Notes: a model not told the origin generated them from the letters alone. A stretch of DNA of 64,000 bases from CAWIHS01 sp963836005 (GCA_963836005.1 CAWIHS010000005.1:62001-126000); one strand, 5' to 3'; positions 26,197-36,654 are shown, numbered from the stretch's first letter. Numbers and translations: made by a program.

Positions 26197-27351
26197 TCGG
26201 TAAAAATCCGAAAGGGTGGAATATGTTTAAAACCCAAAGTCTGCAAGGTTTTGATTGTTGCTTGGTTGAGAGGTTATTTGCAGAATGAGAGGCCTTAGCA
26301 TATGCTTTTTCCATGATGACCCCTTTTTCACCAGCTTTATTGGTTCCTGGTAAACGCTCGAGATTGTCCTTCAGCATACATTGAAACTGATTAACCCGGG
26401 CAATAGCTGCTGCATGAGAGGGTGCGCCCAGTAAGGTATGTGCCCATTTATCAGACTGTGTAGTGGCAATTAAACGCCTGGGAATCCATTGATCCAGAAA
26501 AACGGGATTACCATCACGGATATACACCATGGCCAAGGCAATGACACATTTTTCCTTTTGCGGAACATTACAGAATCTGTTGTCACTTAAAAAGTCCTTG
26601 TCCCATCGGTTTTCAAGGGAGTGTTCAAAAACATCGAAATAATGTGCTGAATAGAAACCCCGTAGTTCTTCAGCTTTAGAATCCTGAAAAAGATTATCGG
26701 GAAGGGTAATATCATATTTACAGATCGAAAGTGTAAACCCGGATTGGTATCCGTTTATATAGCACTCATCAGGTAATTCATTTTCACAAAGGTTGCCGTA
26801 AACCTTTGCTTCTCCTTCGGCCGAAACACAAGGTTCGATAATAATAAGATAAGCGCCGTTTTCAACCACAGATACAGGATCTGGTTCAAGACATAAACAT
26901 GTTGAAAAGCGGGTTGAATGACGATCAACTTTTCTGGGATTACCCATATACTCGTTAATCAAATCACTCAGTTTGAAAGGAAAGTTCGTATTCACAACAA
27001 TTGGCTCACCATATGTTGTGAAAGCTACGCCAGGACTGAGATGAAAAGTGTTTTCTGTTTGTTGATACTGTTGATCCTGTTTATCTTCAAAATAACCATT
27101 TTCAGTAATGCCCAGGCCATAACTGATTCCGGGTGGATGTATCTGCGCTATAAGTCTCAGCTTATGTTCCCAGTATTCATCCTGGGTTCTGAAAGCTTCG
27201 GCAGTCAGGAAACGGCCATTGAACCAGCTGGTTTTATATAAATCATTGTTACTACCTGTTTTGGAATGCCCACATTTATCTGTTTGTACCTCTCCGCTAA
27301 TATGCTTAGATGTATTTTCCAGGCTTAAAATGTCAATGAGTCAGGATTCAT
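26183..27351 (-). CDS. eCIS accessory protein with a WFNGRFLTAEAF signature, frameshifted near its start
   Basis: The open frame reaches upstream to 27340, well beyond its first ATG (26995), and encodes SWFNGRFLTAEAFRTQDEYW, then LIAQIHPPGISYGLGI and a VAFTTYGEPIVV strand. This matches the eCIS-associated family that also includes the next gene (there LLGAEDFEQEQTHF, LLHGFGTAWGLRV, GLGFDVLGRAIYV), so the N-terminal part is real. There is no in-frame start codon: the ATG at 27351 reads MNPDSLTF then a stop. Restoring a fifth T at 27328-27331 would join the frames. Without repair the product would need a CTG or ATT start. Role unknown, probably a baseplate or surface accessory. Its 3' end also appears frameshifted. 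Confidence 0.65.
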
Positions 27352-28791
27352 TCATTTTACAACATTGCCTTGCTGAATATCTCTTATCTCATGACTTTCT
27401 CCTCCAGTTGATAATTTCTCCCAGTTTCTGATAAAACTGATATCCCGACCTCTGCCCATACCACTGACAGGTTCATCCCACCATCCATCCAGTGGCATAC
27501 CTGCTTTACTGACGATTGGTTTTTGATTACTTCCGGCAAGATAAAACTGAAGCATTGCACAGTCGGAATTTATGCAACCTTCAATTTCTATTCTTGCAAT
27601 AGTGCAATCTACTTCTATTTTTATTTCCAGCGGACCGACCCAGTCATTATTTTTTAAACGATATAGTTTGACGGTATCTTCATTGAAAGTTTGCTCAGCC
27701 AATGGCCTGGAAAAGCTCAATTCGAATTTATAGTCTGCATCTTCCAACTGTTTTATTGCAAGCAGCTTAAGCGGTTGCCGCTTATCCGCAGCATTCAATT
27801 TCTGCCCTAATAACTGCTCACCTACTATCTGAACACTAGGCAATAATGGCCTGACGTTATTATCTATATGAGTGACACTGGTTTGGTCTCCACTATGAGT
27901 CAATTCAACCTTTGCTAATAACAAGGGTGCCTTGGTGTTTTTATTCCAGAATTTTTCAAGCGATAAATTTTTACCATTGAGTATGTAATCAACCAGGCGA
28001 TCTCGAAGCGTATGCCAGCAGAGATTACTGTTATCCGTATCTTCTTTTTCATCTAGCCATTGCTTAATCAGGTCAGCTTCATACTCCGGAGGATTGGCAA
28101 CGATCTCGGCAAAATACTGATCCGTGATTCGCGAGAAAACCAGTGCTTCATCGGCTGACATATCACATGAAGATGTTATCGCAGGCACTTTGTGGCTGAG
28201 CCCAGCGCGATAAGATATAACCACATAGGCTATTTTTACATCACATTCATCATCAGCTTCTTCCGTTGGCTCGTCATCCTCGGGTTTATCATCGCAGCCC
28301 TGTTCAATTACTGGTTCGATGTCATCTGATGCTTGTTCATCAGTACTCTCGGGTTCATCACAATTTTCGTCGACTTCCCCTACAGGCGGACACGGACTAT
28401 CTTCGCTTTCTTCTTCATTTGCACATTGCAATATCTTCCAGAAATCGGTTGTATGTAGTCCACTTACATCCAGACAAGGTGTTTGCTCATTTTCATTGAC
28501 ATAAATGGCCCTTCCCAAAACATCAAAACCCAGGCCATGATTAATGAGCAGTTGTGACTTACTTCTATTATCATGAGTATGAACTCTTAGACCCCAGGCT
28601 GTTCCAAAACCATGCAATAAGGCGTTATGCAAACGTCTTCGTAGCACGAAATGTGTCTGTTCCTGTTCAAAATCTTCCGCACCAAGCAATTGTCCATACT
28701 GATAGCGCAACCGCGACCAAGGATCGCCCGGCAATGCTGGATCTCTTGCTTCCAGGCAATGTGTAATATTTTCTGAACTGATCTGAGTCAT
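27352..28791 (-). CDS. eCIS accessory protein (GLGFDVLGRAIYV family)
   Basis: The 479-residue protein begins with DPWSRLRYQYGQLLGAEDFE and contains QTHFVLRRRLHNALLHGFG, AWGLRVHTHDNRSKSQL and NHGLGFDVLGRAIYVNENEQ. Proteins of this kind recur in eCIS clusters; I know no settled function. The middle (about residues 130-190) is an acidic low-complexity stretch of D/E/C repeats. The rest looks beta-rich (VKLYRLKNNDWVGPLEIKIEV). It overlaps the tail-protein-I fusion by four bases (ATGA) and precedes a paralogous frameshifted gene. It could be a surface or fibre-replacement component, because no obvious tail-fibre gene is present. Confidence 0.7.
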   Translation of the reverse strand: MTQISSENITHCLEARDPALPGDPWSRLRYQYGQLLGAEDFEQEQTHFVLRRRLHNALLHGFGTAWGLRVHTHDNRSKSQLLINHGLGFDVLGRAIYVNENEQTPCLDVSGLHTTDFWKILQCANEEESEDSPCPPVGEVDENCDEPESTDEQASDDIEPVIEQGCDDKPEDDEPTEEADDECDVKIAYVVISYRAGLSHKVPAITSSCDMSADEALVFSRITDQYFAEIVANPPEYEADLIKQWLDEKEDTDNSNLCWHTLRDRLVDYILNGKNLSLEKFWNKNTKAPLLLAKVELTHSGDQTSVTHIDNNVRPLLPSVQIVGEQLLGQKLNAADKRQPLKLLAIKQLEDADYKFELSFSRPLAEQTFNEDTVKLYRLKNNDWVGPLEIKIEVDCTIARIEIEGCINSDCAMLQFYLAGSNQKPIVSKAGMPLDGWWDEPVSGMGRGRDISFIRNWEKLSTGGESHEIRDIQQGNVVK

Positions 28792-31442
28792 AAATAAGTC
28801 CCTCTTGATGCAGTGTCCCTTTGACTTGTTCCTAAGGGTGTTATTCCAATATGGATCATGTCACTGGTGGCATTACATGTTTCTTGTTTACGGGATAGGG
28901 TATGTGCTCCCAACTGTTGAAAACCGAGAATTGCCGGATGGGGCAAATTGGTGTCGGCAACTACCGTACCAAGACCGATGTAGGTGTTCTTGCCCACCCT
29001 GATACCATGCTCCAGCCAGCACACATCATGGATCGTATGAGCTGGCTTGTTTGCTTCAATGGATTCTTCTATAACGGCTTCTATTTCGTCATTTTTAGGT
29101 CCAAAAATGACTACATGAAAACGATGAGCAAAACGCCGGTAAAAGGCCAGTGCAGGATCTTTAGGTATTGGCTCGGGTATTTCTTCACGCGGACAGTCCT
29201 TATTCTTAAGCTCCTCTTTTAATTCTTGATGAGCAATTACCAGCTCTTGTTCCCACTTTTCCTGAACGGGATAAGTAATAAATTGAGTCACTGGTTCAGG
29301 GCCACCTAATTGCAAGCCCTCACCCAGGATGGAACCTGTTGATGGGTTTGAGCCAAGTGGTGCTTGACCCAATACAGTAATGGAACGCCTTCTGAGCCGG
29401 AATCCTTCAACAACTGCAATTCTTCTTCCCGTCAGAATTTCACATAAACGCACCAGACCTTTCATGGTTCCGCGTTGCTTGTACAACAAAGTCATCTCTT
29501 TCAGTAATTGACGACGTACCGGTTCAGTAAGGCGGGTATCAAAACCTAGATGGATAAATTTGGCCAGCCATGGAAGTGCTTCTGCCGGGCATATTCGGGG
29601 ATCTAACAACTGTTTGAATTGCAGAACACTTTGAACAAGCTCGGTATATTGGCCTTCAAACAGCGAGAGCACCCTGTCCGTTTCTCGTGTTGCCTGTTGC
29701 TCTGCTCTCCAATAGGCAGGAAGATGATCGAGTAATGAAGGGCGGTTAAAGCTGGCACGAATGGCTTTGATGGATGGACTGTATTTACTGTCTCCTTTTA
29801 ATGTAATCCTTAACCAAAGATAACGGCCTTTTTGATTTTTAATTAAACCTTCGAAGGTATTCAACGTTTCCTGGTTATCTCCAATAACTTCAGCCAGTGA
29901 ATACTGTGATCTTTGGTGATGGTATTCATCATCCGAAGGCAATTGCCGACCATAGGGAGTCAGCGGGATATCAGCCTGAAAGGGCCTCTTGTCGAGCACT
30001 CCCAAAGAAATCCAATCGCGCGTATCATTTCTGTTTGAGGACCCTAACGGTAAATTTTGCCAGGCAGTCTGAACAGCATTTTCGCTATTCTCTGATAGAT
30101 TATTAATGCCATAGGCCTGTCTTGGCGGCTCACGTGGAATTCGTGAATCGGGTACTGCATCACTGACTCGTGCAGCAACTTCGATTTTGGTGTCAACCGG
30201 CACACATGCGTCAATAAACACACGATGCCATTGACAGGCTATTTTTTGTGAATCCAATGCATAGGTCTCTACCCGCCCCTGTGTTACCCGTTTGGTGTTG
30301 GCCCTTGAAAGTGGATAAATACCGTTTGTAGTTGTACCCCAAACTTTGTTTTCCTTGCCGACAAACAAGGCTCTGCCGTCAAAGTATCGCAACATCCAGT
30401 CGAACTCTTTCTGAAAAGGAATCTCTGAGGTATCTGTTTCAACATCAAGATCAATCAGATAGCTCGTGAAATGGTGTATTGATGGACGCTCACTATCACT
30501 TCCCGCTTCTGCAACGAACAAGCGATTCCTGTCACTGAGCAGTAGATATAAGGGATCTTCAAAATCATTAATTCCGATGATTCGGACTTTGCCCTGAGAA
30601 ATATAAACAAGTTTTGACCTGTTTTTTACTACAGTATCCTGGTCGGAATTCACCGGACGCATAATGGCTACCGCATCTCCTTGAGGATGTCCACTCAAGG
30701 CAATACATGTATAAGAATCCTGCTGCTCATTGATGGTTTGAAATACCTTAACTGTTATCTCTTGCCACTCGCCAGCATGGTTTTTCTGCCACAGACGGTG
30801 ACTCGTCTGATCGCATATCACCATTCCCCATTGTGTTACCGCCAAATCAGATATCCTCACTTCAGGTTTTGGCTGTGCAGACTCAAGACTCCATACAGAT
30901 GTCTGCGAGCAAGAGGGCGGAATCACTGTGCCGAGCACTTTCAAATCGTGAAGATCAAGTGCACGGATTTTGTTTGTACCCATTTCCAGCAGCCATAATT
31001 TTCCATGGGGATCGGCAGCCAGTGTTTTTGGTTTTGAGAATAATTTTTGTCTGGAAGTGTTAAATGCCGCACCACTAAAGCAGGTCTCAGCCCGTTTAAT
31101 TTTTTGTTTTTTGGGCAACAATGAACGCCAACCACCCTGCCACAATTGCAACAAGTCCTGTTGGGGATCAGCCAGCAAAACCATGCTGTCATCGACCCGA
31201 TCGGGTCGATACAACATCACAGTGGCACCACCTTTACGTTCTACAAGTTCATAGAAAACATCGTTTAAAACAGACTCACTATTAAATTTTCTTATATTAT
31301 CATTTGGGCTAACGTTACTATCAACTTGTTCCACGGTTGCCAGCTCAATGCTTTGGCTGTTTGCATTGATTTGCAGGTTCTCAAAATCACAATGCTGCCA
31401 AAGGTCGGTACCCGATAGATGATATAATTTAGGTATAAACAT
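28788..31442 (-). CDS. Propeller plus phage tail protein I-like baseplate component (Afp12-like region)
   Basis: From the ATG at 31442 (GAGGTAAAACGC before it) the protein has about 884 residues. The first ~450 residues contain propeller-like blades (LLALEMGTNKIRALDLHDLKVLG style, SDRNRLFVAEAGSD). The C-terminal 300 residues match the phage tail protein (gpI/TIGR02242-type) domain: LPAYWRAEQQATRETDRVLS, LDPRICPAEALPWLAKFIHLGFD and LLKEMTLLYKQRGTMKGLV. In injectisomes this belongs to the baseplate next to the J-like wedge. The fusion of a propeller onto it is unusual and might act in host recognition, since no separate fibre gene is visible. Upstream ATG at 31472 is less likely. Confidence 0.8.
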   Translation of the reverse strand: MFIPKLYHLSGTDLWQHCDFENLQINANSQSIELATVEQVDSNVSPNDNIRKFNSESVLNDVFYELVERKGGATVMLYRPDRVDDSMVLLADPQQDLLQLWQGGWRSLLPKKQKIKRAETCFSGAAFNTSRQKLFSKPKTLAADPHGKLWLLEMGTNKIRALDLHDLKVLGTVIPPSCSQTSVWSLESAQPKPEVRISDLAVTQWGMVICDQTSHRLWQKNHAGEWQEITVKVFQTINEQQDSYTCIALSGHPQGDAVAIMRPVNSDQDTVVKNRSKLVYISQGKVRIIGINDFEDPLYLLLSDRNRLFVAEAGSDSERPSIHHFTSYLIDLDVETDTSEIPFQKEFDWMLRYFDGRALFVGKENKVWGTTTNGIYPLSRANTKRVTQGRVETYALDSQKIACQWHRVFIDACVPVDTKIEVAARVSDAVPDSRIPREPPRQAYGINNLSENSENAVQTAWQNLPLGSSNRNDTRDWISLGVLDKRPFQADIPLTPYGRQLPSDDEYHHQRSQYSLAEVIGDNQETLNTFEGLIKNQKGRYLWLRITLKGDSKYSPSIKAIRASFNRPSLLDHLPAYWRAEQQATRETDRVLSLFEGQYTELVQSVLQFKQLLDPRICPAEALPWLAKFIHLGFDTRLTEPVRRQLLKEMTLLYKQRGTMKGLVRLCEILTGRRIAVVEGFRLRRRSITVLGQAPLGSNPSTGSILGEGLQLGGPEPVTQFITYPVQEKWEQELVIAHQELKEELKNKDCPREEIPEPIPKDPALAFYRRFAHRFHVVIFGPKNDEIEAVIEESIEANKPAHTIHDVCWLEHGIRVGKNTYIGLGTVVADTNLPHPAILGFQQLGAHTLSRKQETCNATSDMIHIGITPLGTSQRDTASRGTYL

Positions 31443-31484
31443 GCGTTTTACCTCTGTTATTATTCTCATCAATAAGAAATCGCC

Positions 31485-33782
31485 TTAACATTGTTCTCTC
31501 TCCACAGGCACTGGAATCAAATCCTGATCCCCTGTAGTTACGGGTTCTTCCTTTTCAATCTTGGGAGCTGTTGGAGTTTTATCTGTTGCGCCGAATGGTA
31601 CAGCTGCTATCTGTACATTTTTTATTACTGGCAATTGCCATTTTTTTAATGAAACCTTGTCCGGGACTATACCAGTTATATCCGTTTCAAGTCTTACATC
31701 ATGAACCAGCCTGACGCCTTCAACACGCATGATGGCTACTTCGATGTCTCCGGTACGTATCGCTCTCCCAAATGGCCAGCCACTTCCAGCCGGGCCATAG
31801 GGTGGCAATGGTGCGAAATATTGACGTATTGCCAGCTCAACCCAACTGTTAACCGTATCAATGCCGTAACCCTCTTCAACCTCTATAGCAGATGATAGGT
31901 AGACAGGGATGTATTCTGCTGGTGTTAGATATAATTCGGTGGTAATCAACCTTCTTGTTTCGAGATATTGGCAGACTTTGTTGATGGTTGATTTATCAGG
32001 TATTGGCTCATTAGGATGTAAGGGGTCATAAGCCGGGATCAGTATCAATGTCACCACGCCAGGAACTTCATCAATCCTTTCATGAGGTTTATGACGAGGT
32101 AGAACTTCAACTCGTCCCAGATTTGTACACGGTGTTTCCAGGGCCAGTTTCTGGAAGTCATCTTTGGCAACTGCCCTGTCACGATGATGTAAATATTCAG
32201 GTATGCGCGAAAGCGCTTCAATATCCGTTTCACCATCAACTCCTCCTTTAGCTACAAAAAGATTAATCGCTTTTAAGGATTTCAGATGGTTTCCGCTCGC
32301 ACGGACTTTTTTGAGACTATCAGCAGGCACGTTACCTTTTGCACCTCCACCATAACGATAACTTAGACAACGTATCGCTTCTCCGGGTCTTGGGATTCTG
32401 CCATGTACGCCATCACCGAAGATCACCGTTCCATTGATCAGATTGATGGTATAGAAGCGATCATCGGGTAATGCCTGATTCATATCGTCTACTTCATACC
32501 AGTTTTTCCATTCCCCGGCTTCGCGCACCTGGATAAGCTGACTGTCCTTGATAACGGGTGTATGACTCAGGTGATACATTTGATAGGTCTGACCATTTCC
32601 ATAACCCAACAATTGGCTCTTTGCTGTGATTGCCTGTTCAACCTCAACCACATTGATCGCAACATGATGCAAACGAATTGCCGGTAAGTCATTCTGGGGA
32701 CGACGTATGCGCACCCAGGTCAGTACTCTCCTGGCAAGCTTTTCATCGTCAATTCTGGGTGGTAACTGACCGACTCCGGCAAGATCTGGATCTGCTAGCC
32801 CGGCAACCCAGTCACCAAATGGTACTGATCCGTCTGGTTTGCTTCGAGGAAGGCGTAGTTTAAGGGTTCCACTTCGAGTCATTCCAAATGTATTGTCACT
32901 TTTAGTCTTCAGTGGTAAATAAATGATTTGCGATATAGAGGGGTTGTTTTCTTGGGCATATCTTCCCGTTGCTATTTCCCATTCCATCGGTATTGCAGGA
33001 AAATTGGCTTCAGGATCAGTACAACGTTGATGGTCGATGGAGCCGCATAAACTTTCATCAATCTGGAAACCGAATGAAACAGCATTTCCTGCACAGTTCA
33101 AACGTAATTCATCCAGTTTGTTACTTAAAGCATCACCTTTAAGCCCACGGGTCAACTTTTCAGGGGCCAACAAGGCAATCCATAACCATTTGTCAACACT
33201 GTTATTGATGTCTGTGACTGGAGGCAAAATCCCGGCTTCAGGCTCTGATAAAAATTTCGTTTCGTAACTATTAATATTCTCTTTGGTAATGTCTTTACTC
33301 AAATCAATCTTGGTCTTAATCAGGCTAATAACCTGCTCAACTCCGACAAATTTCTCATTCTTATCGACCTTGGCTTTAACGCATGGATATGCCTCAACTG
33401 GCAGCACAGTCAGTTCGTCTGTGATCTGAAAAGCAAGATCACCCGACATTACTCTCAATTTTTCGCTCAGTTTTCCGTAAGGGATAAGGACAGGTCTGGG
33501 GGAGTCAGAACTAAATTTTACTTGTGCTGTAGCAATTTGTGCTTCTTGCAGAGGAATATTCAGCAAGTTCAGGAACTCGCGCTGTGCTTTTTCAGGCATT
33601 TTATTCATGCGAGCCAGCAGGTTTTCACCCAGCCATGCAAAAAGCTCTATCAGAACGATACCGGGATCACTGGCATTATGGTCGGTCCATACAGTGCTAT
33701 GGGTTGGGATGCGACGCTTTAACTCATCCCGGAGTTCTTGCCAATTCCTGTCATCCAGTCGGATTGAAGCGAGTCCAGCCAT
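31485..33782 (-). CDS. Baseplate wedge protein (baseplate J / Afp11-like)
   Basis: The 765-residue protein opens with STVWTDHNASDPGIVLIELF and AWLGENLLARMNKMPEKAQ, the N-terminal signature of large eCIS baseplate J proteins. Later segments, GYGNGQTYQMYHLSHTPVI, FYTINLINGTVIFGDGVHGR, IRCLSYRYGGGAKGNVPA and KVRASGNHLKSLKAINL, are the classic J-protein repeats. With gp25 and tail protein I it forms the wedge ring around the spike. Gene order gp25, J, tail I is the standard eCIS order and overlaps are minimal. The gene looks intact. Confidence 0.92.
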   Translation of the reverse strand: MAGLASIRLDDRNWQELRDELKRRIPTHSTVWTDHNASDPGIVLIELFAWLGENLLARMNKMPEKAQREFLNLLNIPLQEAQIATAQVKFSSDSPRPVLIPYGKLSEKLRVMSGDLAFQITDELTVLPVEAYPCVKAKVDKNEKFVGVEQVISLIKTKIDLSKDITKENINSYETKFLSEPEAGILPPVTDINNSVDKWLWIALLAPEKLTRGLKGDALSNKLDELRLNCAGNAVSFGFQIDESLCGSIDHQRCTDPEANFPAIPMEWEIATGRYAQENNPSISQIIYLPLKTKSDNTFGMTRSGTLKLRLPRSKPDGSVPFGDWVAGLADPDLAGVGQLPPRIDDEKLARRVLTWVRIRRPQNDLPAIRLHHVAINVVEVEQAITAKSQLLGYGNGQTYQMYHLSHTPVIKDSQLIQVREAGEWKNWYEVDDMNQALPDDRFYTINLINGTVIFGDGVHGRIPRPGEAIRCLSYRYGGGAKGNVPADSLKKVRASGNHLKSLKAINLFVAKGGVDGETDIEALSRIPEYLHHRDRAVAKDDFQKLALETPCTNLGRVEVLPRHKPHERIDEVPGVVTLILIPAYDPLHPNEPIPDKSTINKVCQYLETRRLITTELYLTPAEYIPVYLSSAIEVEEGYGIDTVNSWVELAIRQYFAPLPPYGPAGSGWPFGRAIRTGDIEVAIMRVEGVRLVHDVRLETDITGIVPDKVSLKKWQLPVIKNVQIAAVPFGATDKTPTAPKIEKEEPVTTGDQDLIPVPVEREQC

Positions 33783-33784
33783 AA

Positions 33785-34186
33785 CTAAACTACTCCTTTA
33801 TCCAGATAAAATGGGAAAATCAGACTTTCTGTGTTAGGGCTGTCTACCAGCGCATAATCAATTCTGATGTTCATCAGTGTTGGTTCAGACGGATCAGCTG
33901 TGACTACAACATTTTCCAATGTGATCCTTTTTTCTTCTTTCTCAAGGGCACGAATAATATCATCCCGTATTAATGCCCTTGTGCTAAGAGTGTTTGGAGA
34001 GAATAAATACCGTCTCAGACCAACGCCAAAATCAGGACGGCCAATACGTTCACCCGGTTCCGTGAGCAGGATAGCTCTTATCGATTGTGCAACAGCGTGT
34101 GTTCCTGAAATCCAGTTAAATCCTGGAGCTTCAACCAAAGGTAATTTGATACCGACACCATATTTTTTGAGCATTGCTTGCATCAC
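33785..34186 (-). CDS. gp25-like baseplate wedge protein (Afp9-like)
   Basis: The 133-residue protein carries the gp25/IraD-like lysozyme-fold signature TEPGERIGRPDFGVGLRRYLF at about residues 42-62, followed by a helix with DDIIRALEKEEKRITLE. Gp25 is the small wedge protein that contacts the sheath initiator. It starts by a one-base overlap with the stop of the upstream large gene and ends three bases before J begins, so the genes are coupled. Confidence 0.9.
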   Translation of the reverse strand: MMQAMLKKYGVGIKLPLVEAPGFNWISGTHAVAQSIRAILLTEPGERIGRPDFGVGLRRYLFSPNTLSTRALIRDDIIRALEKEEKRITLENVVVTADPSEPTLMNIRIDYALVDSPNTESLIFPFYLDKGVV

Positions 34187-36654
34187 TATTTCCTCGTTGG
34201 TACTGGAATACAGAACTTAAGTAAAAGAAGCCATGCGAATCCGGGGATAAGCAACAGGATATTCAAAATAATGCTGAACAATATCCAGGCACAGATAGTG
34301 AACACGGGGATGCCAAAAGAACAAATCATCTGGATTCCCATTTTTCTCGAAATATTTTTCATATCATCGGGGTCAACCGATACATCAGAATCAGGCGGGA
34401 TATTGACGCTTGCGAAAGGATTAGCTCTGGCCTGAGGGATCCTTGGAATATCACGAATCATTTTCTTGAGATCCGGTAACTGCATGGCAACGGGACGAAC
34501 CCCAAGGATATCTGTGGGTTCGGCAATGGAAAACGGCTCGGAACGTTTACTCCAGATGACCTTGTCTTCTTCACAAGGATGCCTTCCAGCTATTTTTACA
34601 AAACATTGTACGCAATAAATACTATCTGAATCATAGCGGGGACGTACCAGATTAAGGAGATTACTGGCCTCAAACCGCTGTTCTTTTTCGGTTAATTCCC
34701 CCATAGAGTTAGGATCGGGATGGTATCTATTAATTATTAAATCAATAGTCTCTTGTATAGTGGCATCTGATACTACTGATCCAGGGAAAATTAACAACCC
34801 ACGTTCAAGAGGCGACATTAAATTTATCCCCTGCGAGGATAATTCGATACCAAAATAATCATCCTCTAAAGCTTCAGCACGCTCAGATATTTCTTTTATA
34901 TATCCATCACCAGAACCATCCGTTTTTTCATACATAGATGTCAATGTGAAAACGACATTATGTAATTCTTTTTCTCTATCACTGAAAGTAATATCAATAG
35001 GATTTTCGATGTATGAATTTTCTGTAGATATCCAAAGCTCTAATTCTGAGACCAACTTGCCTATCGTCATTACTGGATGATTATGCTCGTTAACTCGATC
35101 TAATTTTCCATTAAGCTCGTCTAACTTTTTTTGATCCCCTTGAAATACTGAAGAATAGACATTTTTGATTGACTGAATTTGCTCATCTCTATATAAAACA
35201 AGGGCATTGATTATAAGCTTATCAAGTACATTTTTTTTGAAGTCGCTAAGTACGTTATCTCCTTCAACAGAATTTGTAAAATTTTGATCAGAGGATAAAT
35301 TAGTAAGAAGGCTGGCTTTATAGTCATATTCTGAAAAGAGTACATTTTCCAATAATATATTTAAGTTCCAAGCCATTAACACTCTAAACGATTCCTCCCG
35401 ATCAGGTGGAATTGGAGAGTCCCAAAAGTTTGAGTCAGTATCATCCCAGTAATATGGAAGCGTATTCGCATTTTTGTTCAATGCTTCTGTTATGACTAAA
35501 TCAAACCATCCTTCAGCTGGAGCTAGCTCCATAAGTTCATGAATTGTATGTATCAAAGTTAATTGTGCAGAAATATCAGGAACCCCAAACGAAAGGGCAT
35601 GCAATGCTGTTCTGGCGGCATTAACTTCAGAACCGTTAGGAGAATCAGGAATGATTAATAATTTTAAAAAGTCTTGTATTTTTGAATTGATATGATCAAT
35701 CTTATAAATATTTTGTTCATTTACCTCACTTTCTTCCTTTAATAGATCTAGCCATTTTTTCTCAAGATCCTCTCTCAAATTAGCTTTCAAGTTACTAAAC
35801 GCTTCATCAACATCACCTTCGATATTGGGAACTTGATGATATGCTGAGGTTAAAGGAAGATACCCAAATAAACTGGTATATTGTTTATTCGGCATGGATG
35901 ATTTTGGAATTAGTGCAAGTTTTTCAAATTGTAACGGAACTGGATTTTCTGAATCTGGAGCTAATCCGGAAGAAGCATAAAAATTGGCAAGATCTGAAGC
36001 AGGTATATTTGGAATAATATTCAAGGGTTGAATGATATTTTCCTGACCTGACAGATCTTGCATATCTTTATCTGCCAGTTCATACCAGGTGCCTTTGTCA
36101 TTATCGACTGTTATCCAGTCTTCCCAGCGTTCATTATCACTGTCAGGAACCAAGCGTCTCACTATCAGGCCTGAGTCAATAATTCTCTCCTGATCAACTC
36201 TGGGATAACCTTGGGTTTCACAACTTAGTTCAATTGCTACCAGGTAGAAATGCTGATGCAGAGTCAGATAAAGTTTCCGTAACCAGTCTTCCTTGACCAG
36301 GCCTTCATCGGCTTCATTAATAAAATCATTTGCCGGATTGTCATCACGGTCAATTCCATCAACCGGGTATAGGCCTGCACCCGTGATATCGGTCATGGCT
36401 ACGGGTACTTCCGAGTAATCTCGCATAGCCACAAGATTTTCAAATGCACTCTCTGTTTTACCGGTCGGTGATTTATTTATGCCCGCAAAAAAATCATCCA
36501 TGAATTCATCGCTTCTGAATTGAAGTATTGCAGGACTTGCTTCCTCAGGAGATTCATCTTTTTCACGTAGATACCATGGCCGAGAAATAATAATCTTCTG
36601 ATTATTTTCTTTGAGTGAGGCAGGGATAAAAATTTTGTTAGCTACTGTACTCAT
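34186..36654 (-). CDS. Large eCIS protein with a hydrophobic C-terminal anchor
   Basis: From ATG 36654 the protein has about 822 residues. The N-terminal half has KIFIPASLKENNQK, then RKLYLTLHQHFYLVAIELSC and IDSGLIVRRLVPDSDNERW, a combination I associate with a conserved but uncharacterised eCIS protein. The middle is acidic and helical. The C-terminal ~50 residues contain two hydrophobic segments (SFGIPVFTICAWILFSIIL and LLIPGFAWLLLLKFCIPVP) separated by a short turn, so it could insert in a membrane. It lies between the spike genes and gp25. A membrane tether for the particle is possible; a PAAR tip protein is absent at this position. Confidence 0.7.
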   Translation of the reverse strand: MSTVANKIFIPASLKENNQKIIISRPWYLREKDESPEEASPAILQFRSDEFMDDFFAGINKSPTGKTESAFENLVAMRDYSEVPVAMTDITGAGLYPVDGIDRDDNPANDFINEADEGLVKEDWLRKLYLTLHQHFYLVAIELSCETQGYPRVDQERIIDSGLIVRRLVPDSDNERWEDWITVDNDKGTWYELADKDMQDLSGQENIIQPLNIIPNIPASDLANFYASSGLAPDSENPVPLQFEKLALIPKSSMPNKQYTSLFGYLPLTSAYHQVPNIEGDVDEAFSNLKANLREDLEKKWLDLLKEESEVNEQNIYKIDHINSKIQDFLKLLIIPDSPNGSEVNAARTALHALSFGVPDISAQLTLIHTIHELMELAPAEGWFDLVITEALNKNANTLPYYWDDTDSNFWDSPIPPDREESFRVLMAWNLNILLENVLFSEYDYKASLLTNLSSDQNFTNSVEGDNVLSDFKKNVLDKLIINALVLYRDEQIQSIKNVYSSVFQGDQKKLDELNGKLDRVNEHNHPVMTIGKLVSELELWISTENSYIENPIDITFSDREKELHNVVFTLTSMYEKTDGSGDGYIKEISERAEALEDDYFGIELSSQGINLMSPLERGLLIFPGSVVSDATIQETIDLIINRYHPDPNSMGELTEKEQRFEASNLLNLVRPRYDSDSIYCVQCFVKIAGRHPCEEDKVIWSKRSEPFSIAEPTDILGVRPVAMQLPDLKKMIRDIPRIPQARANPFASVNIPPDSDVSVDPDDMKNISRKMGIQMICSFGIPVFTICAWILFSIILNILLLIPGFAWLLLLKFCIPVPTRK

